Source of the DNA: an uncultured Mucispirillum sp.
Lineage (GTDB): Bacteria; Chrysiogenota; Deferribacteres; Deferribacterales; Mucispirillaceae
DNA length: 64,000 bases
NCBI GenBank assembly: GCA_944324495.1
Contig: CALUWN010000008.1
Coordinates: forward strand, 1 to 64,000
Direction of reading: 5' to 3'
Of this stretch, positions 17,779 to 26,379 are shown piece after piece. Made by a program: the position numbers and the translations under genes. The notes beneath the pieces are model-generated. The model was given only the letters and a program-made list of their open reading frames with translations. It was not told the DNA's origin and searched no databases. How positions within the stretch are numbered: position 1 is the first letter of the stretch; every line of letters starts with the position of its first letter.

Positions 17779-17844
17779 AAAACATAATTAGATTAATCGT
17801 TATAAAAGAGTGAACCTCTGATACACATTTTTACCTCCTTACTT

Positions 17845-17902
17845 TTGTCTGGTTATAGTAGTTTTTCGCTTCCAAATTTTAAACGCTTCTATAACCAGAC
17901 AA
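17845..17902. promoter_or_regulatory. 14-bp inverted repeat upstream of the flgH promoter
   Basis: Perfect arms TTGTCTGGTTATAG (17845-17858) and CTATAACCAGACAA (17889-17902) are separated by 30 bases. They lie 39 bases upstream of the sigma-54 promoter of flgH, in the zone where sigma-54 activators bind. The same arms could form an RNA hairpin ending the flgFGA transcript, though no T-run follows. Confidence 0.55.
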
Positions 17903-17940
17903 GTATCTTACATATGCTTATTTTTAGCATTTGCTTATTT

Positions 17941-17956
17941 TGGCATATTGTTTGCT
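17941..17956 (+). promoter_or_regulatory. Sigma-54 promoter of flgH
   Basis: TGGCATATTGTTTGCT matches TGGCAC-N5-TTGCW with one substitution (T for C in the -24 box) and correct spacing. It lies 38 bases upstream of the flgH start, giving flgH its own promoter after the flgF-flgG-flgA run. Confidence 0.85.
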
Positions 17957-17994
17957 TACCTTATTATATACAAATATATTTAGGCGGTGAATAT

Positions 17995-18720
17995 ATGAAA
18001 AGGATATTTTTATTGACTACATCTCTTGCAGTGCTGTTTTCAGGCTGTGCAAGCAAAGATTATGCAGATATTATTACTACAGTACCTACTTCTGGGTATA
18101 AATCAGAAATTGAAGCATATAAACTTCAAGAAGCTGAAATGAATAAACCAAACCCTTCTCTTTGGTCTGATGTAGGCTCTAGTGGTACTATTTTCTTAGA
18201 CTATAAAGCAAGAAGAATTGGCGATGTTGTTATTGTTAGAATTGAAGAAGATTCTTCAGCATCTAATTCTACAAATAATGCAGCTTCTAAAGCTACTACA
18301 TATAATGCAAATATTACAGCTATGCTTGGGCTTCCTAATAATATGGGTGTAAATAACTTCTTAGGTTCAGGAGCAGCATTCCAGCCTACAATTGCTGCAA
18401 CTACTGGCAATACTCATCAAGGTCAAGGCTCAAATAATAAATCTGATACTTTCACTGCTACAATTGCAGCAAGGATTGTAGATATTATGCCTTCTGGTAA
18501 CTTAGTAATTGAAGGTAACAGGGAAATTATTATTGACCAGGAAAAACAAACTATCACATTAAAAGGTATAGTTCGTCAAAAAGATATAGATGCTACAAAT
18601 ACTGTATCATCAAGTGCCATAGCTGATGCTCAGATAACTTATACTGGCAACGGTGCTACTTCTCAAGCTACTAAAAAAGGCTGGCTTGGAAAAGTTATAG
18701 ATGTAGTATGGCCATTTTAA
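17995..18720 (+). CDS. flgH: Flagellar L-ring lipoprotein FlgH
   Basis: A 241-residue outer-membrane lipoprotein that forms the L ring. The ATG at 17995 has GGCGGTG upstream and yields a lipobox FSGC. Conserved FlgH blocks are SLWSDVGSSGTIFLDYKARRIGD, VVIVRIEEDSSASN and, near the C-terminus, GNLVIEGNREIIIDQEKQTITLKGIVRQKDID. The long upstream in-frame extension from 17845 would run across the sigma-54 promoter and is rejected. It shows that the cell has an outer membrane. Confidence 0.95.
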   Translation: MKRIFLLTTSLAVLFSGCASKDYADIITTVPTSGYKSEIEAYKLQEAEMNKPNPSLWSDVGSSGTIFLDYKARRIGDVVIVRIEEDSSASNSTNNAASKATTYNANITAMLGLPNNMGVNNFLGSGAAFQPTIAATTGNTHQGQGSNNKSDTFTATIAARIVDIMPSGNLVIEGNREIIIDQEKQTITLKGIVRQKDIDATNTVSSSAIADAQITYTGNGATSQATKKGWLGKVIDVVWPF

Positions 18721-18762
18721 TATAAATAAGCTTACTTTTACATAAACTCATTTCTCACTTCT

Positions 18763-18793
18763 AAACCTGCCTTTATTTATTAAAGGCAGGTTT
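18763..18793 (+). terminator. Terminator of flgH
   Basis: A perfect 13-bp stem AAACCTGCCTTTA / TAAAGGCAGGTTT with a five-base loop lies 43 bases after the flgH stop. Its own T-tract is short, but the stability and location support termination. Confidence 0.7.
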
Positions 18794-18803
18794 AACTTAA
18801 TGA

Positions 18804-18838
18804 GAACTAAACTTAGATACACGCTCTAAGTTTAGTTC
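18804..18838. repeat. 14-bp perfect inverted repeat
   Basis: GAACTAAACTTAGA and TCTAAGTTTAGTTC flank seven bases, right after the flgH terminator. No T-run follows on either strand. It may be a second terminator between convergent genes or a binding site. Confidence 0.55.
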
Positions 18839-18915
18839 AACAAATTAATTTCCAAATTTATAAATAAACACTGTTTATGTTTAAAATAATTTGTGACCTG
18901 TTAATATAATAAATA

Positions 18916-19494
18916 TTACTTTATTTCCCTGATTACTTTGCATGGGTTTCCTGCTGCTATTACATTTGCAGGTATATCTTTTGTTACTACGCTTCCTGCT
19001 CCGATTGTTGTATTTTCCCCAATTGTTACTCCGGGGCATATAACAGCACCACCACCAATCCATACATTATTGCCTATTGTTACTTTTTTGGCACTTGTTT
19101 TCCAAAATTTTTTGCCGTTTTCATCAATATAATAACGTTCATCACTTGTTACAGGGTGGGTTGCTGTGTATATTTTTACATCAGGAGCTATCATTACATA
19201 TTCCCCAATTTCAATATACCCAGTATCTAAAAACGAGCAGTTGTAATTTACAAAAGAACCTTTACCTAATGATATATGTATTCCATAATCACAGTTAAAA
19301 GGTGCTAAAATATCAGCATCTTCTCCTAGAAAGCCAAGCATTTCTTTTAATATTTTAAAATGTTCCTCACTGTTATTGTAATCAAGGTTGTTAAATTTAA
19401 CTGCTAGATTTTTTGCTTTTGACTGTTTTGCCCAGCAGCCTTTATCTCTGCCGTCATAATGCTGCCCTGAAATTAGTTTTTCATATTCTGTCAT
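18916..19494 (-). CDS. maa: Maltose O-acetyltransferase-type hexapeptide acetyltransferase
   Basis: A 192-residue left-handed beta-helix acetyltransferase using acetyl-CoA. The N-terminal MTEYEKLISGQHYDGRDKG is the Maa/LacA helical cap, and TATHPVTSDER carries the catalytic His. The hexapeptide repeats (VTIGNNVWIGGGAVICPGV, then TIGENTTIGAGSVVTKDI) follow, ending in NPCKVIREI. Its sugar substrate cannot be fixed from sequence; family members acetylate maltose, galactosides or related sugars. It is a single gene convergent with flgH. Confidence 0.9.
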   Translation of the reverse strand: MTEYEKLISGQHYDGRDKGCWAKQSKAKNLAVKFNNLDYNNSEEHFKILKEMLGFLGEDADILAPFNCDYGIHISLGKGSFVNYNCSFLDTGYIEIGEYVMIAPDVKIYTATHPVTSDERYYIDENGKKFWKTSAKKVTIGNNVWIGGGAVICPGVTIGENTTIGAGSVVTKDIPANVIAAGNPCKVIREIK

Positions 19495-19584
19495 ATATTT
19501 TCCTTCCCTATATTTTTTTACAAATTTATATAATTAGAATCTTTATTACAATATACAATACAGCTTATTTTTTGCCTAAAACTC

Positions 19585-20274
19585 TTAATTTTCCCTTTTT
19601 AATGTTTTTATAAGCTCTTTATCCTGTTTTGTTACACGTAATGATTGCCTTATTTTTTGCAATGCTTTATTGTATGTAAAATCATCTAACTTATTGTTAT
19701 ATAAATAATTTAATGTATAATCTCTATACTTTACAAACATAACAGATATAAGCCATGCGGCAGCCATTTGAGTATAATATTTATCAAAAGTTTCTGTTTC
19801 TAATATTTCTTTTATATTATCTAAATATTCTTCCCTTATAAACCCACCTAAAAGCATAACAATCATAAACCGTGTTTCATATTCATGGCAAGAATTTCTA
19901 TATTTCATTATAAAATCATATACTCTGCCTAGTTCATGCTCTTTAAACTTAAATGATGAAATTACTATATCACACCCAGACCAGTCATATATTTTTGGGA
20001 TATATTTTTCCAAATAGGCAAATTTTTCTTCCAGTGGTGCTTTAATATATGCTATAACTATTCCATAAAGCAAAAATTCTTCATGGCTATAAACTACATA
20101 ATTTTCAAGGAAATCTTTTCCATTATCTTTTACAATCTCTTTTGCAAGTTTTCTAATAAATGGCACTCTAACCCCTGTTACATTTTTAGCAGTAGGTGAG
20201 ATTTTTTGAAAAAATATGGCGTTTTTTTCATCCTTTGCACTTTCAAGCCTTGCTTTTATTTCACTATTTTCCAT
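19585..20274 (-). CDS. AlkD-like DNA alkylation repair protein
   Basis: A 229-residue all-helical HEAT-repeat protein. The family pattern is seen in GVRVPFIRKLAKEI, EEFLLYGIVIAYIK, IYDWSGCDIVISS and YYTQMAAAWLISVMFVKY. AlkD proteins are DNA glycosylases that remove alkylated bases without base flipping; the catalytic region W-S-x-C-D is present in the DWSGCD segment. Some relatives lack glycosylase activity, so substrate remains open. It lies upstream of nothing on its strand and ends 90 bases from the acetyltransferase gene. Confidence 0.85.
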   Translation of the reverse strand: MENSEIKARLESAKDEKNAIFFQKISPTAKNVTGVRVPFIRKLAKEIVKDNGKDFLENYVVYSHEEFLLYGIVIAYIKAPLEEKFAYLEKYIPKIYDWSGCDIVISSFKFKEHELGRVYDFIMKYRNSCHEYETRFMIVMLLGGFIREEYLDNIKEILETETFDKYYTQMAAAWLISVMFVKYRDYTLNYLYNNKLDDFTYNKALQKIRQSLRVTKQDKELIKTLKREN

Positions 20275-20287
20275 TAACCACCTAAAA

Positions 20288-20315
20288 AAACGGTATGGGT
20301 TGCACCATACCGTTT
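20288..20315 (-). terminator. Terminator of the fumarase operon
   Basis: Perfect 11-bp arms AAACGGTATGG and CCATACCGTTT with a six-base loop lie 32 bases past the fumarase beta stop. The minus strand continues with T7, a good rho-independent terminator. Confidence 0.9.
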
Positions 20316-20346
20316 CATATAAAATATTTTAAAGTTATATTTTAAA

Positions 20347-20925
20347 TTATTTTATTAAATCTTTATAAACTTTTTCACTTTGTTCTAATATATTTGCATG
20401 AAGTGAGTTGCCGTGAGCATCCATTGTAACAATTACAGGGAAATCTTCCACATCTATAACCCAAAATGCTTCAGGTGTGCCAAATTCTTCCATCATAAAA
20501 ACTTTTTCCACCTTTTTAACTCTTGAAGCAGTAACAGAGCCAGAACCACCTATTGCATGAAGATATACTGCACCATGTTCTTTAAGCCCTGCTAAAGTTT
20601 TAGGACCCATGCCACCTTTACCAATAACTGCTCTTACTCCATATTCACCAATTACTGTGCTTTGGTATGGCTCTTCCCTTGATGAAGTTGTAGGCCCTGC
20701 TGATACAAATGACCATTCGCCCTTGCTGTCCTGTTTTACAACTGGGCCACAGTGATAAATTACTGCATCTTTTAAATATTCACGAATAAAATCTGGTTTT
20801 TCTTCCACCATTAATTTGTGAGCTGCATCCCTTGCTGTTACAATTCTACCAGAAAGAAGGACAGAATCCCCAACTTTTAATGATTTTATAGTTTCTTCTG
20901 ATAATGGTGTTGTTATTTTAAGCAT
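20347..20925 (-). CDS. Fumarate hydratase class I, beta subunit
   Basis: A 192-residue swivelling domain of the two-subunit, oxygen-sensitive [4Fe-4S] fumarase. Diagnostic segments are LSGRIVTARDAAHK, YHCGPV, SAGPTTSSREEPY, VIGKGGMG and LHAIGGSGSV. It works with the alpha subunit, whose gene overlaps it by 8 bases, to interconvert fumarate and malate. L(+)-tartrate dehydratase subunits look alike, but adjacent malate dehydrogenase favours fumarase. Confidence 0.9.
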   Translation of the reverse strand: MLKITTPLSEETIKSLKVGDSVLLSGRIVTARDAAHKLMVEEKPDFIREYLKDAVIYHCGPVVKQDSKGEWSFVSAGPTTSSREEPYQSTVIGEYGVRAVIGKGGMGPKTLAGLKEHGAVYLHAIGGSGSVTASRVKKVEKVFMMEEFGTPEAFWVIDVEDFPVIVTMDAHGNSLHANILEQSEKVYKDLIK

Positions 20926-21784
20926 AAGTCACCTCACCATTTTTAATAGTCATAGATTTTCTTCTGTTTGCCCAGCACATATACGCAATAGATACATAGA
21001 ATGTAGCAGGGTGACGGTGCTGATAACCTATAAACACTTCTAAAGCTGTTGTTTTACCGCCAAAACCCATAGGCCCTATGCCTAATTTATTTATATCTTT
21101 TAATACATTTTCTTCCAGTGCAGCTATTTCTGGGTCCATATGCCTTTCTCCCATTTTTCTAAAAAGCTGTTCTTTTGCTAAAATGTGAGATAATGCCCTA
21201 TCCCCACCTATACCAACACCTATAATACCCGGTGCACAGCCTTGACCTTGAGCGTTGTATATTGCATCTATAATACATTTTCTAACGCCTTTTAAATCCC
21301 TGCCAGCACCAAGAGTAATATCTGGCAGCCTGTATTGAGTGCCACAGTTTTCGCATCCGCCGCCTTTTTGCATAAAGCGTATGCGAGTATAGTCTTTATC
21401 CCATTGATGAAAATGGATATATGGTGCATTTGTTCCTGTATTGTTACCACTGTTTTTACCTGTTATTGGGTCTACAGCATTAGGACGCAGGTACTGCTTA
21501 GCTGTTGCTTCTTTCACAGCCTCCCCTATAGCATCAATATACACTTTTTCATGCTCGCCTGCTTTATAATCTACATAAAATATTAAAGCACCAGTATCTT
21601 GGCATATTGGTGTAGACTGGCTTCTTGCAAGTGCAATATTTTCAATAATTGTATTAAGTGCATTTTTTGCAGGGCTGCCCTCTTCTTCATTTGATGCTGC
21701 TGCTTTTATGGCTTCTTCCACATCAGTAGATAAGTTGGTAGATGATAAACGTATCATTTCTAAAATCTGACTTTTTAAATCCAT
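20918..21784 (-). CDS. Fumarate hydratase class I, alpha subunit
   Basis: A 288-residue Fe-S catalytic subunit. It has PICQDTGAL, KGGGCENCG and GQGCAPGIIGVGIGGDR, which provide the cysteines and active-site loops of the [4Fe-4S] cluster. GFGGKTTALEVFI follows near residue 245. It dehydrates malate or hydrates fumarate in the cytoplasm; class I enzymes are typical of anaerobes. Divergent from mdh across a 244-base intergenic region that probably holds both promoters. Confidence 0.93.
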   Translation of the reverse strand: MDLKSQILEMIRLSSTNLSTDVEEAIKAAASNEEEGSPAKNALNTIIENIALARSQSTPICQDTGALIFYVDYKAGEHEKVYIDAIGEAVKEATAKQYLRPNAVDPITGKNSGNNTGTNAPYIHFHQWDKDYTRIRFMQKGGGCENCGTQYRLPDITLGAGRDLKGVRKCIIDAIYNAQGQGCAPGIIGVGIGGDRALSHILAKEQLFRKMGERHMDPEIAALEENVLKDINKLGIGPMGFGGKTTALEVFIGYQHRHPATFYVSIAYMCWANRRKSMTIKNGEVTYA

Positions 21785-21983
21785 ATATCCCTCACCATAT
21801 TAATTGCATTATTTTGTGTTAGTATAACACCTATCTATTATTAATACAAAATACTATGATAAGCAATAAAAATATTTACAAGAAAATTTAGAAATAATAT
21901 TTTTTTCATATTTTTTTAATTTTTTATTAGACTATTTTCGCAAGTTGGATTAAGATAGTATTTGCAATAAGAAAAATATGTAA

Positions 21984-23003
<1,020 letters not shown>

Positions 23004-23010
23004 AATATAT

Positions 23011-23042
23011 GGGCTGCCTTTTTTTGAGGCAGCCCTTTTTTT
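23011..23042 (+). terminator. Terminator of mdh
   Basis: A perfect stem GGGCTGCCT / AGGCAGCCC with loop T6G is followed by a run of seven Ts, eight bases past the mdh stop. This is a textbook rho-independent terminator. Confidence 0.95.
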
Positions 23043-23079
23043 ATTGCTTACTAACCATACCCTAAATTAAATCTATTTC

Positions 23080-24444
23080 CTACGCTTCTGTTTCATCTTC
23101 TGTTATATGGTGGTCATGTTTATATATTTTATCAATAATAATGGCTACAGCACCATCACCTGTAACGTTTGTAGCTGTACCAAAGCTATCCATTACAATA
23201 TATAAAGCAAACATTAATCCATAAAGCTCTGGACTAAAACCAAGCACACTTGTAAGAACAGCCTGTGCTGTAACTATTGCACCACCCGGAACTCCCGGAG
23301 CTGCAACCATTGCAACTGCTAAAGTAAAAATAAATGCTACAATTACTCCAAAAGTAATTTCTGTTCTTTTTACAACTTCTCTTTTTTCTACCACATTTAC
23401 TTTACTTTTTTCACCTGCATCATTAATGCTGGCACTTGCTGTTATTTCTGTGGCTGGCTTAACTTCTTCTACTACTTTATATTCTATAACCATACCGTGT
23501 GTGTATATTATAGCAAAAGCACAGGCTACAATTTTTAACATAGAGCCTGATAAGTTAATTGTAGCACAAAGTGGTATAACAAAACTTGCTATTGAATTGC
23601 GTACTCCATTTGATAATGTAGCTTCCAAAGTTACTGGAATTGTTGCTGCTGAAGATGATGTGCCCAATGCTGTTATATATGCCGGCATCATCTTTCTTAA
23701 AAGCGTAATAGGGTTCTTTTTGGCAACAATACCTGCTATTGAAAAGAATATTAAAAGCAGAACTACTGTTAATATGAAAATTAATATAATAATTTTTATA
23801 AATACCACTAGAACTTTTCCAATTTCACCAATGTAAGTTATATTCATAAATATTGTTAAAATATAAAATGGTAAAAGTGGAATAATAACTGAAACAATAA
23901 TTTTATTGATTATTACCCTTAAATCATCAATTACATTCATTAATCTATCTGTTTTTGTAACAGCTAAGCCAAAACCAATGACAAATGCAAAAATCAATGC
24001 TGATGTAACTGAAAACAATGGTGGCATGTCTAATGTAAAAAATGGTTCAAGAGTTTTCTCTACATCAGCATCAGTTTGTAACTTATCTTTATTAAGCATA
24101 AGTGGATATAATAAACTTGTTACAAAATATGTACCAAAACCAGAAAATAGTGTGAATATATAAGCTATTGCAACTGTAATAAGTAATAGTTTTCCAGCAT
24201 CTTTTCCTAAATGACCAATACCCGGAGCAACAAGCCCTACAACTAATAAAGGTACTATAAATGACAAAAAGTTACTAAATAATTTACCTAATGTTATTAA
24301 AAGCCTGCCAAACTCTTCTCCAAAAGGGATAATTTTAAATAAGAAACCTAATATTATACCCAATATGATTGCTATTATAATCTTAATAAGCAATGCATTT
24401 TGAAACTTTTTTTTCTCATTATTCTGCAAATCTGTATTATTCAT
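23080..24444 (-). CDS. Dicarboxylate/amino acid:cation symporter (DAACS family)
   Basis: A 454-residue inner-membrane transporter of the GltP/DctA superfamily. Hydrophobic segments fill the N-terminal half. The re-entrant loop HP1 has GTSSSAATIPVTLE near residue 260, and the substrate/sodium site MDSFGTATNVTGDGAV is near 425. About 45 hydrophilic residues (KVVEEVKPATEIT to VVKRTEI) are inserted between two membrane segments, longer than usual. The substrate cannot be settled; beside fumarase and mdh, a C4-dicarboxylate is plausible. Confidence 0.88.
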   Translation of the reverse strand: MNNTDLQNNEKKKFQNALLIKIIIAIILGIILGFLFKIIPFGEEFGRLLITLGKLFSNFLSFIVPLLVVGLVAPGIGHLGKDAGKLLLITVAIAYIFTLFSGFGTYFVTSLLYPLMLNKDKLQTDADVEKTLEPFFTLDMPPLFSVTSALIFAFVIGFGLAVTKTDRLMNVIDDLRVIINKIIVSVIIPLLPFYILTIFMNITYIGEIGKVLVVFIKIIILIFILTVVLLLIFFSIAGIVAKKNPITLLRKMMPAYITALGTSSSAATIPVTLEATLSNGVRNSIASFVIPLCATINLSGSMLKIVACAFAIIYTHGMVIEYKVVEEVKPATEITASASINDAGEKSKVNVVEKREVVKRTEITFGVIVAFIFTLAVAMVAAPGVPGGAIVTAQAVLTSVLGFSPELYGLMFALYIVMDSFGTATNVTGDGAVAIIIDKIYKHDHHITEDETEA

Positions 24445-24616
24445 AAAATCCCCATATATAATATTTAAATAAACGCATTTCGTATATTAGACTAATATAA
24501 TAATTTTGTAAATAATTTAATAGAAAAATGTAATAATTTTATAGAAATTTATATTTATGGTATTGCAAATAATTTTTTACCATTATAAACTATCTAAAAC
24601 TATATTTAGGTGATTA

Positions 24617-25519
24617 ATGAAATCTACTTTTAAAAATTTTTTTCAAAATATTGTATTATTTATATTAACTGTATTTTTTATATTTGTATTTGCTTCAGTT
24701 TTTTTAGTATTTTACACTCGTCATCATCTTGATTTTGACCCTGCGGATAAAGATATAGAGAAAGCTGTCATATATGGTGATGTTCGCTCTGGTTATGTTA
24801 CCCATATGCAAATAGCTAATATGATAGAAAGCGAAAAACCAAATATGGTGCTTTTTACTGGTGATATTGCTTCAAACAGCAGAAACTATATTCACTACCT
24901 GCAGTTTGCCTTATTTGAAAAAAAATTATGGGATAATGCAGAATATTTCCCTGTTAGAGGAAACCACGAATCTACATACTGGCTTTATGATTTATTTTTT
25001 GAACTGCCAAATAATTCATCGTACTATTCATTTGATAGAATGGGTATGCATTTTATTGTGCTTGACTGCTGGGATGTTTTTAACCCACTGGATGAAAAAC
25101 AGCTTGCATGGTTAAAAGAAGATTTAGCAAAAAATGACGGCAAACCAATATCTGTTGCCATGCACGTACCACTTTTCACATCAGGCAAGTATGAACCATA
25201 TGATGCACCATATCTTTTAGAGCTTTTTGATAAATATAATGTACTGTTTGTATTTTCAGCACACGTTCATTCTTATGAACGCTCTCTTTATAAAGGCACA
25301 AACTATATTGTTACAGCAGGTGGCGGGGCTCCACTTTACCCTGAAACAAGAGAAAACCCATATAAAATATTTAGAAAAAATACTCATCATTATACGGTGT
25401 TAACTAGAGAAGATGATGTTTATACATTAAAAGCTATAGATATTAATGGAAAAGTAATAGATACCGTTACAACATCACTTAAAAGTGTTTTAGGTAACAA
25501 AAAAGGATTAGTACAATGA
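24617..25519 (+). CDS. Membrane-anchored metallophosphoesterase, copy 1
   Basis: A 300-residue calcineurin-like phosphoesterase with one N-terminal membrane helix (about 12-33). Metal-binding motifs are YGDVRSG (D-x-R variant of GDxH), FTGDIASN (GDxx), RGNHES (GNHE), AMHVPLF and FSAHVHSYE (GHxH-like). The catalytic domain likely faces the periplasm. It is the first gene of a four-gene run with tight overlaps. It shares 101 identical bases (25247-25347) with the next gene. Substrate unknown. Confidence 0.87.
   Translation: MKSTFKNFFQNIVLFILTVFFIFVFASVFLVFYTRHHLDFDPADKDIEKAVIYGDVRSGYVTHMQIANMIESEKPNMVLFTGDIASNSRNYIHYLQFALFEKKLWDNAEYFPVRGNHESTYWLYDLFFELPNNSSYYSFDRMGMHFIVLDCWDVFNPLDEKQLAWLKEDLAKNDGKPISVAMHVPLFTSGKYEPYDAPYLLELFDKYNVLFVFSAHVHSYERSLYKGTNYIVTAGGGAPLYPETRENPYKIFRKNTHHYTVLTREDDVYTLKAIDINGKVIDTVTTSLKSVLGNKKGLVQ
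25247..25347 (+). repeat. 101-bp identical segment, copy 1 (gene conversion tract)
   Basis: Every base is identical to 26119-26219 in the neighbouring paralogous gene, while flanking coding sequence is clearly diverged. The segment encodes the FSAHVHSYERSLYKG region with the catalytic histidines and the loop behind it. Confidence 0.9.
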
Positions 25520-26379
25520 TTTTAGATATTTTATATATTTTCTTATACATTGTATGTGCTCTGCTTGCACTTATATTAATAGTATATTTTTTAGTACGCC
25601 ATAGATTAAAATTTGATAAAACAAATAAACCTATGGATAAGATTGTTATATATGGCGATGTGCGTTCAAGCTATAAAAACCACAACCGTATTATTAACTT
25701 AATTAAAAAAGAAAAACCAAATATGATATTATTTACTGGGGATATTGCTTCAAACAGCCACAACTTTCTTCATTTCCTAATATACAGCATTATTGAAAAT
25801 AAAGTATGGCGAAACTGTGAATATTACCCTATAAGGGGTAACCATGAATCAGAAATCTACCATTATCAAACATTTTTAGACCTGCCAAATAATAAAACAT
25901 ACTACTCTTTTGATAGAATGGATATGCACTTTATTGTGCTTGATGTTATTGATGAAAGCTTGCATAATGAAGTAATATCATGGCTTAAAAAAGATTTAGA
26001 AGAAAATAAAGATAAAAATATAAGTGTCGGTATGCATTATCCGCTTTTTACTTCAGGTAAATATTACCCATACCATGCACCTTATCTTTTAGAGCTGTTT
26101 GATGAATACAATGTAATATTTGTATTTTCAGCACACGTTCATTCTTATGAACGCTCTCTTTATAAAGGCACAAACTATATTGTTACAGCAGGTGGCGGGG
26201 CTCCACTTTACCCTGAAACTATTACAAATGAATATAAAGTTTGCCGTGTAAATAAGCACCATTACTGCGTTATGACTAAACATAATGATGAATATACCAT
26301 AAAAGTTATAGACATTGACGGGAAACAAATTGATGAGTTCTCATCTTCTAAAGCTAAAGTAATTGCAGGAAAATTATGA
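25516..26379 (+). CDS. Membrane-anchored metallophosphoesterase, copy 2
   Basis: A 287-residue paralogue of the preceding protein, with the same topology (membrane helix about 5-27) and motifs: YGDVRSS, FTGDIASN, RGNHES, GMHYPLF, FSAHVHSYE. The start overlaps the previous stop by 4 bases and its stop overlaps the next start by 4. The two copies arose by tandem duplication and are partly homogenised. Known relatives act on phosphomonoesters or cyclic nucleotides; the location beside an LtaS-like enzyme suggests an envelope substrate. Confidence 0.87.
   Translation: MILDILYIFLYIVCALLALILIVYFLVRHRLKFDKTNKPMDKIVIYGDVRSSYKNHNRIINLIKKEKPNMILFTGDIASNSHNFLHFLIYSIIENKVWRNCEYYPIRGNHESEIYHYQTFLDLPNNKTYYSFDRMDMHFIVLDVIDESLHNEVISWLKKDLEENKDKNISVGMHYPLFTSGKYYPYHAPYLLELFDEYNVIFVFSAHVHSYERSLYKGTNYIVTAGGGAPLYPETITNEYKVCRVNKHHYCVMTKHNDEYTIKVIDIDGKQIDEFSSSKAKVIAGKL
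26119..26219 (+). repeat. 101-bp identical segment, copy 2
   Basis: This is the partner of 25247-25347, offset 872 bases. Confidence 0.9.

Noticed and set aside
17845-17994. 50-residue N-terminal extension of FlgH
   Set aside because: It spans an inverted repeat and a sigma-54 promoter, and hides the lipobox that starts at 17995.
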